64,000 bases of DNA from contig NZ_JAUOQE010000002.1 of the NCBI RefSeq assembly GCF_030547545.1, positions 62,001 to 126,000 on the forward strand, in the 5' to 3' direction. The stretch's first letter is position 1. Each line of letters starts with the position of its first letter. Origin of the DNA: Amphritea sp. 1_MG-2023 (lineage in GTDB: Bacteria; Pseudomonadota; Gammaproteobacteria; Pseudomonadales; Balneatricaceae). A program made the position numbers and the translations under genes. A model generated the notes under the pieces. It saw only the letters and a list, made by a program, of their open reading frames with translations. It ran no database searches and was not told where the DNA came from. This document shows positions 24,655 to 33,718 of the stretch, one piece after another.

Positions 24655-25908
24655 ATCAATCGGGTGTTGCAGCCGATAATGGCGTTGCCAGCGTTGCTGC
24701 GTTAGCAGTACAAGACTGATGAGCAGACCGATTATTAAGGCATAGAGCATGGCGGCCCCTAAGCAGTAGGTAAACAACGCGCAGGCGCATAGGCCGATGA
24801 TGATGGCCGGTTTATGACGGTGAGGTAATAGCTTCCATGCGGCCAGCATTGAGGCGCTATAAATCACGATAAACGAGCCATTAACCCAATGGGCCATCAG
24901 CGAAAAATCGAGATTTTCCAGATAGCTGATCAATAATATAGCCGCAGAGATCAGCATAAACGTGATCAGCGCTGTGGTGGGTATTTTGTGCCGGTTAAGG
25001 GATTGTAACCCTTGCGGGAGAATCCCTTCTTGGCTGTAATTCCAAGCGAGTCTGGATAGGCTGGCAAAATAAATATTGATAGTGGCGATGCCACTGATAA
25101 AGCCTAGCGCACCGATAATCCAACGACCATTGCTGCCGAATAGCATCTCAAATACACCGACCATTGCCAGTGGCTGCTCGGGTGCCAGCATCGATAACCA
25201 AGTGCAGCCGATAAAAATCAGACCGACTAAGCTAACACCAAGCAGGCTCGCGGGAATGAAATCCCGTTGGACATCTTTGAATTCGCCTGCCAAGTGAGTG
25301 ATCGCTTCAATGCCGATAAAGCTCCAGATAGCAAGACCGATAGCGGGCATAAGACTGCTACCATCGGCGGATATGGCTGTGGTGGGATCTACGGTTGGGG
25401 GATGAATAACAACCATGACCATCATTAACAATACGACCAAGAGAATCAGTAGCGTGAGGCCCATCTGAATGCGGCCGGATAATTGAAGCCCACGTCGATT
25501 GATAAAAAATAGCAGCGCAAAAACCAAGAGTTCAGCAACCAAGGTTTGTGCGTCACTGAGGGTAATGATCGGTTGAATGAATTTAAAGGTCATGATTAAT
25601 GCGGCCGCGACGCCCGGTGGCACGGTAAACAAAAATAGTAGGCCGATAAGCCGTCCAGAGAACTGACCGAAAGCCCGTTCAACAAAGTAAGCAGGGCCCG
25701 CCGCGTGGGTAAACCGTCGCCCTAGTTCGGCAAAAATATAGGCCAACGGCAGAATACCCAGTAGTAGAATCACCCAAGCCCAGATCGCCTTATCACCGGC
25801 GGCGGCAATGGTGAGTTGTGGCAGGATAAACACACCGGTACCTAAAAGCGTGGTGGCAATGAGTCCTACCCCTTGCCAGCGAGTGATTGTTTGATTTAGC
25901 CTAGGCAT
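24649..25908 (-). CDS. yjeH: APC-family amino-acid exporter, YjeH-like
   Basis: The 419-residue protein has twelve hydrophobic helices in the APC fold. It starts TRWQGVGLIATTLLGTGVFI and contains the YjeH-type segments AIWSFIGIEAITHLAGEFKD and QRDFIPASLLGVS. Length and pattern match E. coli YjeH, which exports methionine and branched-chain amino acids. The divergent Lrp/AsnC-type regulator at 26038 is a common partner. The valine-degradation locus starting at 26.6 kb gives a metabolic context of branched-chain amino acids, though a direct link is inferred. Confidence 0.85.
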   Translation of the reverse strand: MPRLNQTITRWQGVGLIATTLLGTGVFILPQLTIAAAGDKAIWAWVILLLGILPLAYIFAELGRRFTHAAGPAYFVERAFGQFSGRLIGLLFLFTVPPGVAAALIMTFKFIQPIITLSDAQTLVAELLVFALLFFINRRGLQLSGRIQMGLTLLILLVVLLMMVMVVIHPPTVDPTTAISADGSSLMPAIGLAIWSFIGIEAITHLAGEFKDVQRDFIPASLLGVSLVGLIFIGCTWLSMLAPEQPLAMVGVFEMLFGSNGRWIIGALGFISGIATINIYFASLSRLAWNYSQEGILPQGLQSLNRHKIPTTALITFMLISAAILLISYLENLDFSLMAHWVNGSFIVIYSASMLAAWKLLPHRHKPAIIIGLCACALFTYCLGAAMLYALIIGLLISLVLLTQQRWQRHYRLQHPIDL

Positions 25909-26037
25909 CTTTTTTCCAGATCGAAATTTTTGTCAGTAGAGTGTACGCCGAGTACGGTCATTAATACGTCGTGGTTTACTGTCGATCTGCAGCATTTTTC
26001 ACAGAGCTACTGACGTTTTGAAACCTCGGGTATACGC

Positions 26038-26463
26038 ATGGATAGTTTTGATCAAAAAATAATCGCCGCGCTGCGACGTAATGCTCGTCAGAGTGTCTCC
26101 GCCATCGCCGAGCAGGTGAGCCTGTCTCGTCCTGCGGTATCTGAGCGCATCAAGCGCATGGAAGAGCAGGGGGATATTCTTGGGTATCGGGTGTTGACCT
26201 CCACTCACGTCGATCCAAGTGGGCCACTGAAGGCACATTTTGAGATTAAGAACGGTGGTTTTAAGTGTCGGCCCTTGGTGCAGTTTCTGCTGCAATACCC
26301 CGAAGTTAAGTACTGTCATGGTATTAGTGGCGCCGTGGATCTGTTGGTGTATCTTGAATTTTCATCGATGCAGCGCCTGCATGATATTCTCGAAGAGGTG
26401 GATCAAGAGCTGCCCAGTGGCGTCAAAGTGGTTACGCATGTGGTGATGCAGGAGTGGCAATAA
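26038..26463 (+). CDS. Lrp/AsnC-family transcriptional regulator
   Basis: The 141-residue protein has the Lrp layout: an N-terminal helix-turn-helix (MDSFDQKIIAALRRNARQSV, then SAIAEQVSLSRPAVSERIKR) and a C-terminal RAM domain (VKYCHGISGAVDLLVYLEFS). It senses amino acids as an oligomer. It is divergent from the YjeH-like exporter, so it probably controls export in response to methionine or a branched-chain amino acid. The two start codons are about 130 bases apart. Confidence 0.9.
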   Translation: MDSFDQKIIAALRRNARQSVSAIAEQVSLSRPAVSERIKRMEEQGDILGYRVLTSTHVDPSGPLKAHFEIKNGGFKCRPLVQFLLQYPEVKYCHGISGAVDLLVYLEFSSMQRLHDILEEVDQELPSGVKVVTHVVMQEWQ

Positions 26464-26620
26464 CCGCTGCGCCGGACTCAATAGCCCGATAGTTGAGATA
26501 CCCCCGTCAGTCATAATGGCTGTATGGTTAATGACGGCGGTTGTGTGCTGATAGGACTAAGGCACTGTGTTTCTTGATCGCTTAAGCGGCTTGCTTAACT
26601 TGCTCATTTAGCTTTTCAGT

Positions 26621-27535
26621 TTAGCTTTCCTGATTAAAACTCTTATAGGACCAAGCGCCGACCTGCAGTTTGCGATATTGAGTCGGTGAAATCCCCATCA
26701 CTTTTTTAAATATTCTGGAAAAATAATAGGCATCTTCATAGCCCACCATAAACGCGACTTCGGCAATGGTGCGGGTGCTTATATCCAGTAGATGGCAGGC
26801 CCGTTCGATCTTTAATTGAATAAAGTGATTGATTGGTGTGGTGCCGGTGGCATCTTTATAACGTTTGATAAAGTGGAATTTCGATAGATTGACGCTGCGA
26901 GCGAGGGTATCGATATCCAGTTGTTCGTGAATATGCGCTTGCATCAGACTGTGAATTTTTTCCAGATTGAAACTATCGGCATCCTGACTCCGCACCAAGG
27001 GTTGCAACAGCGCAATATGGGTGAGTATCTGACGCAACTGATTCGCCGCATTAATAAAGGCGTTGAGATGATAGCTGCTATGGCGGGCCTCTAAGAGAGC
27101 TTCGAACTCGCTCACTAGATTACTGTGCAGGCCTAAATGAACCACCGGTTTGTTACTCGGAATCTGGAGGTGATGAATAAAATCATCGGCCAACTGACCT
27201 TCAAAGTGACACCAGTAGATGGTCCATGGAAAGTTTTGGCTAGAGGCGTATTGATGACTCGCACCTCGAGGCAGTACCACTAAGTCACCACTGTTGACCG
27301 CAATATTCTTCTGGTTAAATCTGATTTTACCCTTTCCCTCGAGACAATAGATGAGTAAGTGATCATCGTGTTTAAGGCGTTCCATTCGATGCCCTACGGC
27401 ATGTTTATAATAACCCGCACCAAGCGGGTAAATATCTCTTGAAAGACTGTTTTGTATGAGTTTTTTGATGATTTTATGCGGTATGACAAAGCGAATACTC
27501 TGGGGGGGTAAAGGCCAGTTGGAAGGGGTACTCAT
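26621..27535 (-). CDS. mmsR: AraC-family regulator, MmsR-like
   Basis: The product (about 304 residues from ATG 27535; a GTG three codons upstream is an alternative) has an N-terminal cupin-type sensing domain (LLIYCLEGKGKIRF, GDLVVLPRGASHQY) and a C-terminal double helix-turn-helix of AraC type (IDTLARSVNLSKFHFIKRYK, then EVAFMVGYEDAYYFSRIFKK). In Pseudomonas aeruginosa MmsR is an AraC-type activator divergent from mmsAB, induced by valine metabolites. The same arrangement is seen here, with a 21-base-spaced direct repeat between the genes. Confidence 0.88.
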   Translation of the reverse strand: MSTPSNWPLPPQSIRFVIPHKIIKKLIQNSLSRDIYPLGAGYYKHAVGHRMERLKHDDHLLIYCLEGKGKIRFNQKNIAVNSGDLVVLPRGASHQYASSQNFPWTIYWCHFEGQLADDFIHHLQIPSNKPVVHLGLHSNLVSEFEALLEARHSSYHLNAFINAANQLRQILTHIALLQPLVRSQDADSFNLEKIHSLMQAHIHEQLDIDTLARSVNLSKFHFIKRYKDATGTTPINHFIQLKIERACHLLDISTRTIAEVAFMVGYEDAYYFSRIFKKVMGISPTQYRKLQVGAWSYKSFNQES

Positions 27536-27587
27536 TGGCAGCACTCGACTAAGGTATTAAGGGGTTATTAGGGTATTCATGTATTAA

Positions 27588-27618
27588 ATAGCAATATAGT
27601 CCATTAATATAGCAACAT
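27588..27618 (+). promoter_or_regulatory. Direct repeat, probable MmsR binding site
   Basis: ATAGCAATAT (27588-27597) and ATAGCAACAT (27609-27618) are direct repeats with 21-base periodicity, typical of AraC-family sites on one face of the helix. A weaker third copy, ATAGCGAATC, starts at 27627. Confidence 0.6.
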
Positions 27619-27742
27619 TATCAATCATAGCGAATCAGAAGCTATGGTTTAATGTGAACCCATGAGTTGCTCGACCCGCTTAGTAAACGGGATCTACCAA
27701 AAACAAAAATAGATGGTTTAACAAACTTCAAAGGTGCAAAAG

Positions 27743-29236
27743 ATGACGCAACAAGTTCCTCTACTGATCAATGGCGAGTTGGTTCAAAGCCGTAGCGATA
27801 ACTGGATTCCGGTGACTAATCCGGCGACTCAGGAAGTGATTGCACAGGTGCCCTGCGCGACAGCGGACGAAGTCGAACAGGCGATTGAAAGTGCCAAGAC
27901 GGCATTTGAAACATGGAAAGAGATGCCTGTGGGTGAACGTGCCCGTTTAATGCTGCGTTATCAGGCGTTGCTAAAAGAACATCATGATGAGATTGCTGAA
28001 CTGCTATCTCAAGAAACCGGTAAAACCTTTGATGATGCTAAAGGGGATGTATGGCGTGGTATTGAAGTGGTTGAGCATGCCGCCAATATCGCTTCCTTGA
28101 GCATGGGTGAAACGGTAGAAAACGTTGCCCGTAAAATCGATTGTTACAGTATTACTCAGCCGTTAGGTGTGTGTGTCGGTATTACCCCCTTTAACTTCCC
28201 CGCGATGATTCCGTTGTGGATGTTTCCGATGGCGATTGCTTGCGGTAATACCTTTGTCTTAAAGCCCTCTGAGCAAGATCCGTTGACGCCGATGCGCTTG
28301 GCTGAGCTGTTTGCAGAAGCCGGTGCGCCTGCAGGTTTGCTACAAGTTGTGCATGGCGCTAAAGATGTCGTTGATCAGCTGTTAACGCACAAAGATACCC
28401 CCGCGATATCGTTTGTCGGTTCGGTGGCGGTAGGTGAGCATATCTATCGTACCGGTACTGACCATATGAAACGGGTACAGGCGTTTGCCGGTGCCAAAAA
28501 CCATATGGTCATCATGCCGGATGCGGCTAAGAATCAGGTTGTTAACAGTATTGCAGGTGCCTCTGTTGGTGCGGCGGGTCAGCGCTGTATGGCGATTTCG
28601 GTAGCCGTATTTGTCGGTAAATCTCGTGAGTGGATTCCTGAAGTACGTGATGCGCTGGCTAAAGTACGCCCCGGTGCATGGAATGATCCAGAAGCCGGTT
28701 ATGGTCCGCAGATCAATCCACAGGCTAAAGCGAAGGTGCTTAACTTCATTCAGGAAGGTAAAGATGCCGGAGCGGATTGTATCCTTGATGGTTCTGAGTG
28801 TGTGGTCGAAGGTTATCCCGATGGTAACTGGGTAGGACCCACCATGTTCCGCAATGTCACCCGTGATATGTCAATCTACCAAGAAGAGATCTTCGGACCG
28901 GTTCTGATTACTCTGGAAGTGGATACCATTGAAGAAGCGATTCAGCTGATCAATGAAAACCCATACGGTAACGGTACCTCTATCTTCACCTCTTCGGGTG
29001 CGGCGGCGCGTAAATATCAGCATGAAATTAAAGTGGGTCAAGTCGGTATCAATGTACCGGTGCCTGTGCCACTGCCGATGTTCTCTTTCACCGGTTGGAG
29101 AAAATCGTTTTACGGTGATCAGCATGCTTATGGTAAGCAGGCGGTTAAGTTCTACACCGAAACGAAAACAGTCACGGCGCGGTGGTTTGAGGATGATATT
29201 GATCAGGGTGTTAACACCACCATCCACCTTAAATAA
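27743..29236 (+). CDS. mmsA: Methylmalonate-semialdehyde dehydrogenase (CoA-acylating)
   Basis: The product (about 497 residues) oxidises methylmalonate semialdehyde with NAD and CoA to propionyl-CoA and CO2, the last step of valine and isobutyrate catabolism. The MmsA-specific segments [20 protein letters not shown] and [18 protein letters not shown] are present, with catalytic Cys282 in GQRCMAIS. The start is ATG 27743 (AAAGG eight bases upstream); a GTG three codons earlier lacks a site. It heads the catabolic operon, divergent from mmsR. Confidence 0.95.
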   Translation: MTQQVPLLINGELVQSRSDNWIPVTNPATQEVIAQVPCATADEVEQAIESAKTAFETWKEMPVGERARLMLRYQALLKEHHDEIAELLSQETGKTFDDAKGDVWRGIEVVEHAANIASLSMGETVENVARKIDCYSITQPLGVCVGITPFNFPAMIPLWMFPMAIACGNTFVLKPSEQDPLTPMRLAELFAEAGAPAGLLQVVHGAKDVVDQLLTHKDTPAISFVGSVAVGEHIYRTGTDHMKRVQAFAGAKNHMVIMPDAAKNQVVNSIAGASVGAAGQRCMAISVAVFVGKSREWIPEVRDALAKVRPGAWNDPEAGYGPQINPQAKAKVLNFIQEGKDAGADCILDGSECVVEGYPDGNWVGPTMFRNVTRDMSIYQEEIFGPVLITLEVDTIEEAIQLINENPYGNGTSIFTSSGAAARKYQHEIKVGQVGINVPVPVPLPMFSFTGWRKSFYGDQHAYGKQAVKFYTETKTVTARWFEDDIDQGVNTTIHLK

Positions 29237-29396
29237 CGATGCCTCAAGGCCGCTGATCTGTAGAGGTTAGCGGCTAACGTTGCCTGCAATATTTGACGAC
29301 AGTCAACGGCGGGCTTCGGCGGTGAGCGTCATTAAGCATAATACGTGAATGGTTATAACAATAAGAATCTACTGAGTTTGTCGGTACGGAGTATTT

Positions 29397-30554
29397 ATGG
29401 ATTTTGAACTGAACGAAGAACAGATAGCGTTTGCCGATATGGCCCGCGCGTTCGCTCAGAACGAGCTGACGCCGCATGCGGGTGATTGGGATCTACAACA
29501 GACATTTCCTGTTGAGGTGCTGAAGGCGGCAGGTGAATTAGGTTTCTGTGGTTTGTATAGCCATGAAGATGTCGGCGGCTTAGGCCTCAGTCGCTTAGAT
29601 GCCAGCATTATTTTCGAACAGTTGGCGATGGGGTGTACGTCAACCACGGCCTTTATCACGATCCATAATATGGCGACTTGGATGATCTCCGAGTTTGGCG
29701 CAGACGCGGTACGGCAACAGTGGTGTCCTGAGTTAACCGCCGGTGAAAAGTTAGCCTCTTACTGCTTGACCGAGCCGAATGCGGGGTCCGATGCGGCCGC
29801 GTTGAAAACCAGTGCCCGTCGAGACGGAGATAACTACCTATTGAATGGCAGTAAGATTTTTATCTCCGGTGCCGGAGCGACCGATTGCTTAGTGGTGATG
29901 GCGCGTACCGGTGGCGAGGGAGCCAAGGGGATTTCTGCCTTTGCCGTGGATGCCAAACTGCCTGGCATTACGTACGGTCGTAAAGAGGAGAAAATGGGCT
30001 GGAATAGTCAGCCGACCCGCATGATTACCTTTGATGATGTGCGCATTCCAGCGTCCGCCTTGTTGGGGCAAGAAGGCGATGGCTTTAAGATCGCCATGCG
30101 TGGCCTCGATGGGGGGCGTATTAATATTGCCACTTGTTCTATCGGTACCGCTCAGCAAGCGTTAAATAATGCCACTGAGTATATGCATGAACGTAAGCAG
30201 TTTGGTCAGAACTTGGCGAATTTTCAGGCACTGCAGTTTAAGTTGGCTAATGCGGCAACCGAGCTGGTGGCCGCCCGTCAAATGGTGCGCATGGCCGCTT
30301 CCCGTCTCGATAATAATCATCCAGATAAAACCACTTACTGTGCCATGGCTAAACGCTTTGCCACCGATGTCGGCTTTAGCGTGGCCGATGAGGCCTTGCA
30401 GATTTTCGGGGGTAATGGCTATATCAAAGAGTATCCGATGGAGCGTTTCTTAAGAGATAACCGTGTCCACCGGATTCTGGAAGGTACCAATGAAATTATG
30501 AACGTGATTATTGCCCGTCGATTATTGCTAGAGAATGCGGCCGAGTTGCTATAA
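29397..30554 (+). CDS. Acyl-CoA dehydrogenase, probably isobutyryl-CoA dehydrogenase
   Basis: The 385-residue FAD enzyme shows the family order: N-terminal helical domain, CLTEPNAGSDAAAL (flavin site), FISGAGATD, then the C-terminal helices with FGGNGYIKEYPMERFLRDNR and the catalytic Glu362 in ILEGTNEI. Position between mmsA and the hydratase predicts oxidation of isobutyryl-CoA to methacrylyl-CoA. Electrons pass to ETF, whose genes close the cluster (35767-37445). Substrate preference for isobutyryl-CoA is inferred from context. Confidence 0.9.
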   Translation: MDFELNEEQIAFADMARAFAQNELTPHAGDWDLQQTFPVEVLKAAGELGFCGLYSHEDVGGLGLSRLDASIIFEQLAMGCTSTTAFITIHNMATWMISEFGADAVRQQWCPELTAGEKLASYCLTEPNAGSDAAALKTSARRDGDNYLLNGSKIFISGAGATDCLVVMARTGGEGAKGISAFAVDAKLPGITYGRKEEKMGWNSQPTRMITFDDVRIPASALLGQEGDGFKIAMRGLDGGRINIATCSIGTAQQALNNATEYMHERKQFGQNLANFQALQFKLANAATELVAARQMVRMAASRLDNNHPDKTTYCAMAKRFATDVGFSVADEALQIFGGNGYIKEYPMERFLRDNRVHRILEGTNEIMNVIIARRLLLENAAELL

Positions 30555-30646
30555 CGGCTCGCGTCACGGGTAAATTTTAATACTTCAATCACCCTCGATG
30601 AGTGATAACCGGTGTTAAGGCACCGACACGGTAAAGGAACATCAAT

Positions 30647-31423
30647 ATGACCGACAAGTTGATCGTTGAAAAACGGGGCAATATTGCGCTGCTGACTATG
30701 AATAACCCGCCAGCCAATACCTGGACTGAAGAGAGCCTAAAGGGGCTAAAAGCGCTGGTAGAAGAGCTGAATGCGGATCGCAGTATCTATAGTTTGGTGA
30801 TTACCGGTCAGGGTGAGAAGTTTTTCTCTGCTGGGGCCGATCTCAACCTGTTTGCCGATGGTGATCGTAGTGTGGCACGGGATATGGCGCGCTATTTTGG
30901 CGAAGCCTTTGAGGCGCTCAGTCAGTTCCGTGGCGTCTCTATCGCGGCGATTAATGGTTTTGCTATGGGCGGTGGTTTAGAAGTGGCATTGGCCTGTGAT
31001 ATTCGTATCGCGGAAGAGCAGTCCCAGATGGCTCTGCCTGAAGCCAAAGTGGGGTTATTGCCCTGCGCCGGTGGGACACAGAATCTGACCATGTTAGTCG
31101 GTGAAGGCTGGACGAAACGGATGATTCTCTGCGGTGAACGCATTAAAGCGGCTAAAGCAGAGCTGATCGGCTTAGTGGAAGAGGTTGTTCCGCAAGGGCA
31201 AGCATTAGAGAAAGCGCTGGAACTCGCCGCCAATGTCGCACAGCAAAGCCCAACATCGGTCGCATCATGTAAACAGCTGATTCAGAATAATCGCACGCAG
31301 CACTGGGATGCCGGCTATATCCTAGAGCGTGAATTGTTTGTCGATCTCTTCTTTACTGAAGATCAAAAAGAGGGTGTAAATGCGTTTCTTGGCAAACGCG
31401 CACCGGAATGGAAAAACCGCTAA
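30647..31423 (+). CDS. Enoyl-CoA hydratase (methacrylyl-CoA hydration)
   Basis: The 258-residue crotonase-fold protein carries the oxyanion-hole segments SAGADLNLF and AMGGGLEVALACD and both catalytic glutamates, Glu112 (GGGLEVA) and Glu132 (MALPEAKVG), at the usual 20-residue spacing. Context predicts hydration of methacrylyl-CoA to 3-hydroxyisobutyryl-CoA. AAGGAACATCA precedes the ATG. The next gene follows after 21 bases, so it is in the same transcript. Confidence 0.9.
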   Translation: MTDKLIVEKRGNIALLTMNNPPANTWTEESLKGLKALVEELNADRSIYSLVITGQGEKFFSAGADLNLFADGDRSVARDMARYFGEAFEALSQFRGVSIAAINGFAMGGGLEVALACDIRIAEEQSQMALPEAKVGLLPCAGGTQNLTMLVGEGWTKRMILCGERIKAAKAELIGLVEEVVPQGQALEKALELAANVAQQSPTSVASCKQLIQNNRTQHWDAGYILERELFVDLFFTEDQKEGVNAFLGKRAPEWKNR

Positions 31424-31444
31424 GCGGGATACAGGAGAATAATA

Positions 31445-32548
31445 ATGAGCTGTGTGCTGTTTAATGAATATCCTACTCAGGATGGTAAAAAGATTGTTGA
31501 GATTCAGCTAAACGCAGAGCGTACCTTGAATGCGTTGACGTTAGAGATGATCGACTTGATTCAACCTAAACTAGAGAGTTGGAGAGAGGATGATACGGTC
31601 GTCGCCGTGCTGTTTGATAGTGCGGGTGAGAAGGCGTTTTGTGCCGGTGGCGATGTGGTTAATCTGTATAAATCGATGAGCGGCGATGCCGATCCTGACT
31701 TCCCCACGGATTTCTTCACCCGAGAATATATCCTCGATTACAGCATTCATACCTACCCTAAGCCAATTATCTGTTGGGGCCACGGTATCGTCATGGGCGG
31801 CGGTATGGGCCTGATGAACGGTTGTAGCCATCGGGTTGTAACCGAACGTACTCATATGGCGATGCCTGAGGTGACGATTGGGCTGTATCCCGATGTCGGT
31901 GGTAGCTGGTTTTTGAATCATATGCCGGGCCGCACGGGACTGTTTTTGGGGCTCACCGGTAATCCGATGAATGCTGCCGATGCTCTGTTCTTAGGCTTAG
32001 CGGATCGCTTTATCGCTTCGGATCGCCGCGCTGAACTAGTTGAAAAGCTGCAATCTGAACAGTGGGAAGGTTGTGCCTATGGCGCGACTAATCGTGTCTT
32101 ACGGCAACTAGAAGCCGAGTCTCAAGCAGCCTTTAATGCTGACTCACCAGTACAGAATCATTACCGCTTTATTGAGCAGATCACCGATGCCGATTCGTTA
32201 GCCGATTTGGTTGAGGGGCTGATGGCGGTTGAAAGCGATGATAAATGGATCTCGCGGGCGAAAAAAGCGATCAGCCATGGTAGCCCACTGGCACTGCACC
32301 TAATTAAGAAGCAGCTTGAAGTGACTCAACATATGTCGCTTAAAGAGGTGTTTGAGAGCGAGTTAGTGTTGTCAGTGCAGAGTTGTAAACACCGTGAGTT
32401 TCCAGAGGGTGTGCGGGCGTTGTTAGTCGATAAAGATGGCGCGCCGCAATGGACCTACAAAACAGTACACGAGGTTGATCCGGCGTTTGTCGATCAGTTC
32501 TTTGTTGCGCCTTGGGCGGTTAACCCTTTGGCGACGCTGTCAGCATAA
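31445..32548 (+). CDS. 3-hydroxyisobutyryl-CoA hydrolase
   Basis: The 367-residue protein belongs to the HIBCH branch of the crotonase superfamily, about 100 residues longer than hydratases. It has AFCAGGDVVNLYKSM, GHGIVMGGGMGLMNGCSHRV and MAMPEVTIGLYPDVGGSWFL with Glu142, then the hydrolase-specific C-terminal helical region. It releases CoA from 3-hydroxyisobutyryl-CoA, sparing the cell toxic methacrylyl-CoA. ACAGGAGAA precedes the ATG. The stop codon lies within a short tandem repeat (32544). Confidence 0.92.
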   Translation: MSCVLFNEYPTQDGKKIVEIQLNAERTLNALTLEMIDLIQPKLESWREDDTVVAVLFDSAGEKAFCAGGDVVNLYKSMSGDADPDFPTDFFTREYILDYSIHTYPKPIICWGHGIVMGGGMGLMNGCSHRVVTERTHMAMPEVTIGLYPDVGGSWFLNHMPGRTGLFLGLTGNPMNAADALFLGLADRFIASDRRAELVEKLQSEQWEGCAYGATNRVLRQLEAESQAAFNADSPVQNHYRFIEQITDADSLADLVEGLMAVESDDKWISRAKKAISHGSPLALHLIKKQLEVTQHMSLKEVFESELVLSVQSCKHREFPEGVRALLVDKDGAPQWTYKTVHEVDPAFVDQFFVAPWAVNPLATLSA

Positions 32549-32580
32549 AAGTACTGCATAAAAGTACTGCATAAAAGTAG
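32544..32580 (+). repeat. 13-base tandem repeat spanning a stop codon
   Basis: CATAAAAGTACTG is present twice and then as an 11-base partial copy, starting on the last codon of the hydrolase gene. The TAA stop is part of the unit, so each copy offers a possible stop. Confidence 0.75.
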
Positions 32581-32748
32581 AGCATGAAGGTTTCGAGTTA
32601 AAAACGATTGATAACAGTTTTTTGCAATCCAAGGACATCGATAAAGGCCGTCTGAAGTACGTCACTGTTATGATAACCGAGCGTTGTCGAGCGGCGAATT
32701 CAGTCGGCGGCGGTTGAAGTCCAGAATAAGTATAAGAGGCAAAGTGAT

Positions 32749-33639
32749 ATGGCAACTATCGGATTTATTGGTTTGGGCAACATGGGCGGTCCCATGGCAA
32801 TTAACCTGCTGAAAGCAGGACATGAGGTTAAGGCATTTGATCTATCTCAGGCAGCACTAGATAGCGTCGCGGCCGAGGGCGGACATGCTGCCGCATCCGC
32901 AGCCGAAGCGGCCACCGGCGCCGACTTTGTGGTATCGATGTTACCCGCCGGTGTCCATGTGCAAGGGTTGTATCAAACCGGTGATGCACCGTTGTTTGAT
33001 GTCATTTCAAAAGACGCGCTGATTATTGACTCTTCAACCATTGATGCAGCCACTGCTCAAAGTGTATCGGCCGCGGCCAATGAGCGAGGCTTAAGCTTTA
33101 TCGATGCGCCGGTTTCTGGCGGTGTCGGTGGTGCCGTCGCGGGAACGTTGGCCTTTATGGTGGGGGCGACGGATGCACAGTTTGCCAAAGCTAAGCCGAT
33201 TCTTGATTGCATGGGTAAGAATATCTTTCATGCGGGGCAAAGTGGTGCCGGACAGATCGCCAAAGCTTGTAATAACATGATGCTGTCGATTCTGATGGCG
33301 GGCACCAGTGAAGCGCTGAATATGGGCATGAAAAATGGCCTCGATCCAGCCGTATTGTCTGAAATCATGAAGCAAAGCTCTGGTAATAACTGGGCGCTAC
33401 AAGTGTACAACCCAGTGCCGGGTGTGATGGATGGTGTGCCTTCCTCGAATGATTATAAAGGAGGTTTCCAGGTCGACCTGATGTTTAAAGATCTCGGTTT
33501 GGCGATGCAACTGAGTCAGCAGAGTAATTCACCCGTCCCGATGGGGTCTGCTGCCCGTTCCTTGTTTAGCCTGCACAAATCCAAAGGCAATGGCGGTCTC
33601 GATTTCTCGAGCGTCATCAAACTGTATCAAGACAATTAA
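32749..33639 (+). CDS. mmsB: 3-hydroxyisobutyrate dehydrogenase
   Basis: The 296-residue protein has the beta-hydroxyacid dehydrogenase signature: N-terminal Rossmann GFIGLGNMGGPMAINLLKAG, the substrate loop DAPVSGGVGGAVAGTL, the catalytic Lys172 region GAGQIAKACNNM and the C-terminal KDLGLAMQLSQQS. It oxidises 3-hydroxyisobutyrate to methylmalonate semialdehyde, the substrate of MmsA at the head of the cluster. The 200-base gap before it holds a tandem repeat, so a separate promoter is possible. Confidence 0.94.
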   Translation: MATIGFIGLGNMGGPMAINLLKAGHEVKAFDLSQAALDSVAAEGGHAAASAAEAATGADFVVSMLPAGVHVQGLYQTGDAPLFDVISKDALIIDSSTIDAATAQSVSAAANERGLSFIDAPVSGGVGGAVAGTLAFMVGATDAQFAKAKPILDCMGKNIFHAGQSGAGQIAKACNNMMLSILMAGTSEALNMGMKNGLDPAVLSEIMKQSSGNNWALQVYNPVPGVMDGVPSSNDYKGGFQVDLMFKDLGLAMQLSQQSNSPVPMGSAARSLFSLHKSKGNGGLDFSSVIKLYQDN

Positions 33640-33662
33640 TTAGCACTAAAAATCTAGCACCG

Positions 33663-33685
33663 CTGCCGGTGTTCATCGCCGGCAG
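33663..33685 (+). other. Intercistronic hairpin between mmsB and prpE
   Basis: CTGCCGG (33663-33669) and CCGGCAG (33679-33685) form a 7-base GC-rich stem without a following T run. It may protect the mmsB mRNA 3' end or act as a partial terminator. Confidence 0.5.
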
Positions 33686-33718
33686 ACTCCCTCTATAAAA
33701 ACAACACCGGAGTCGGTA

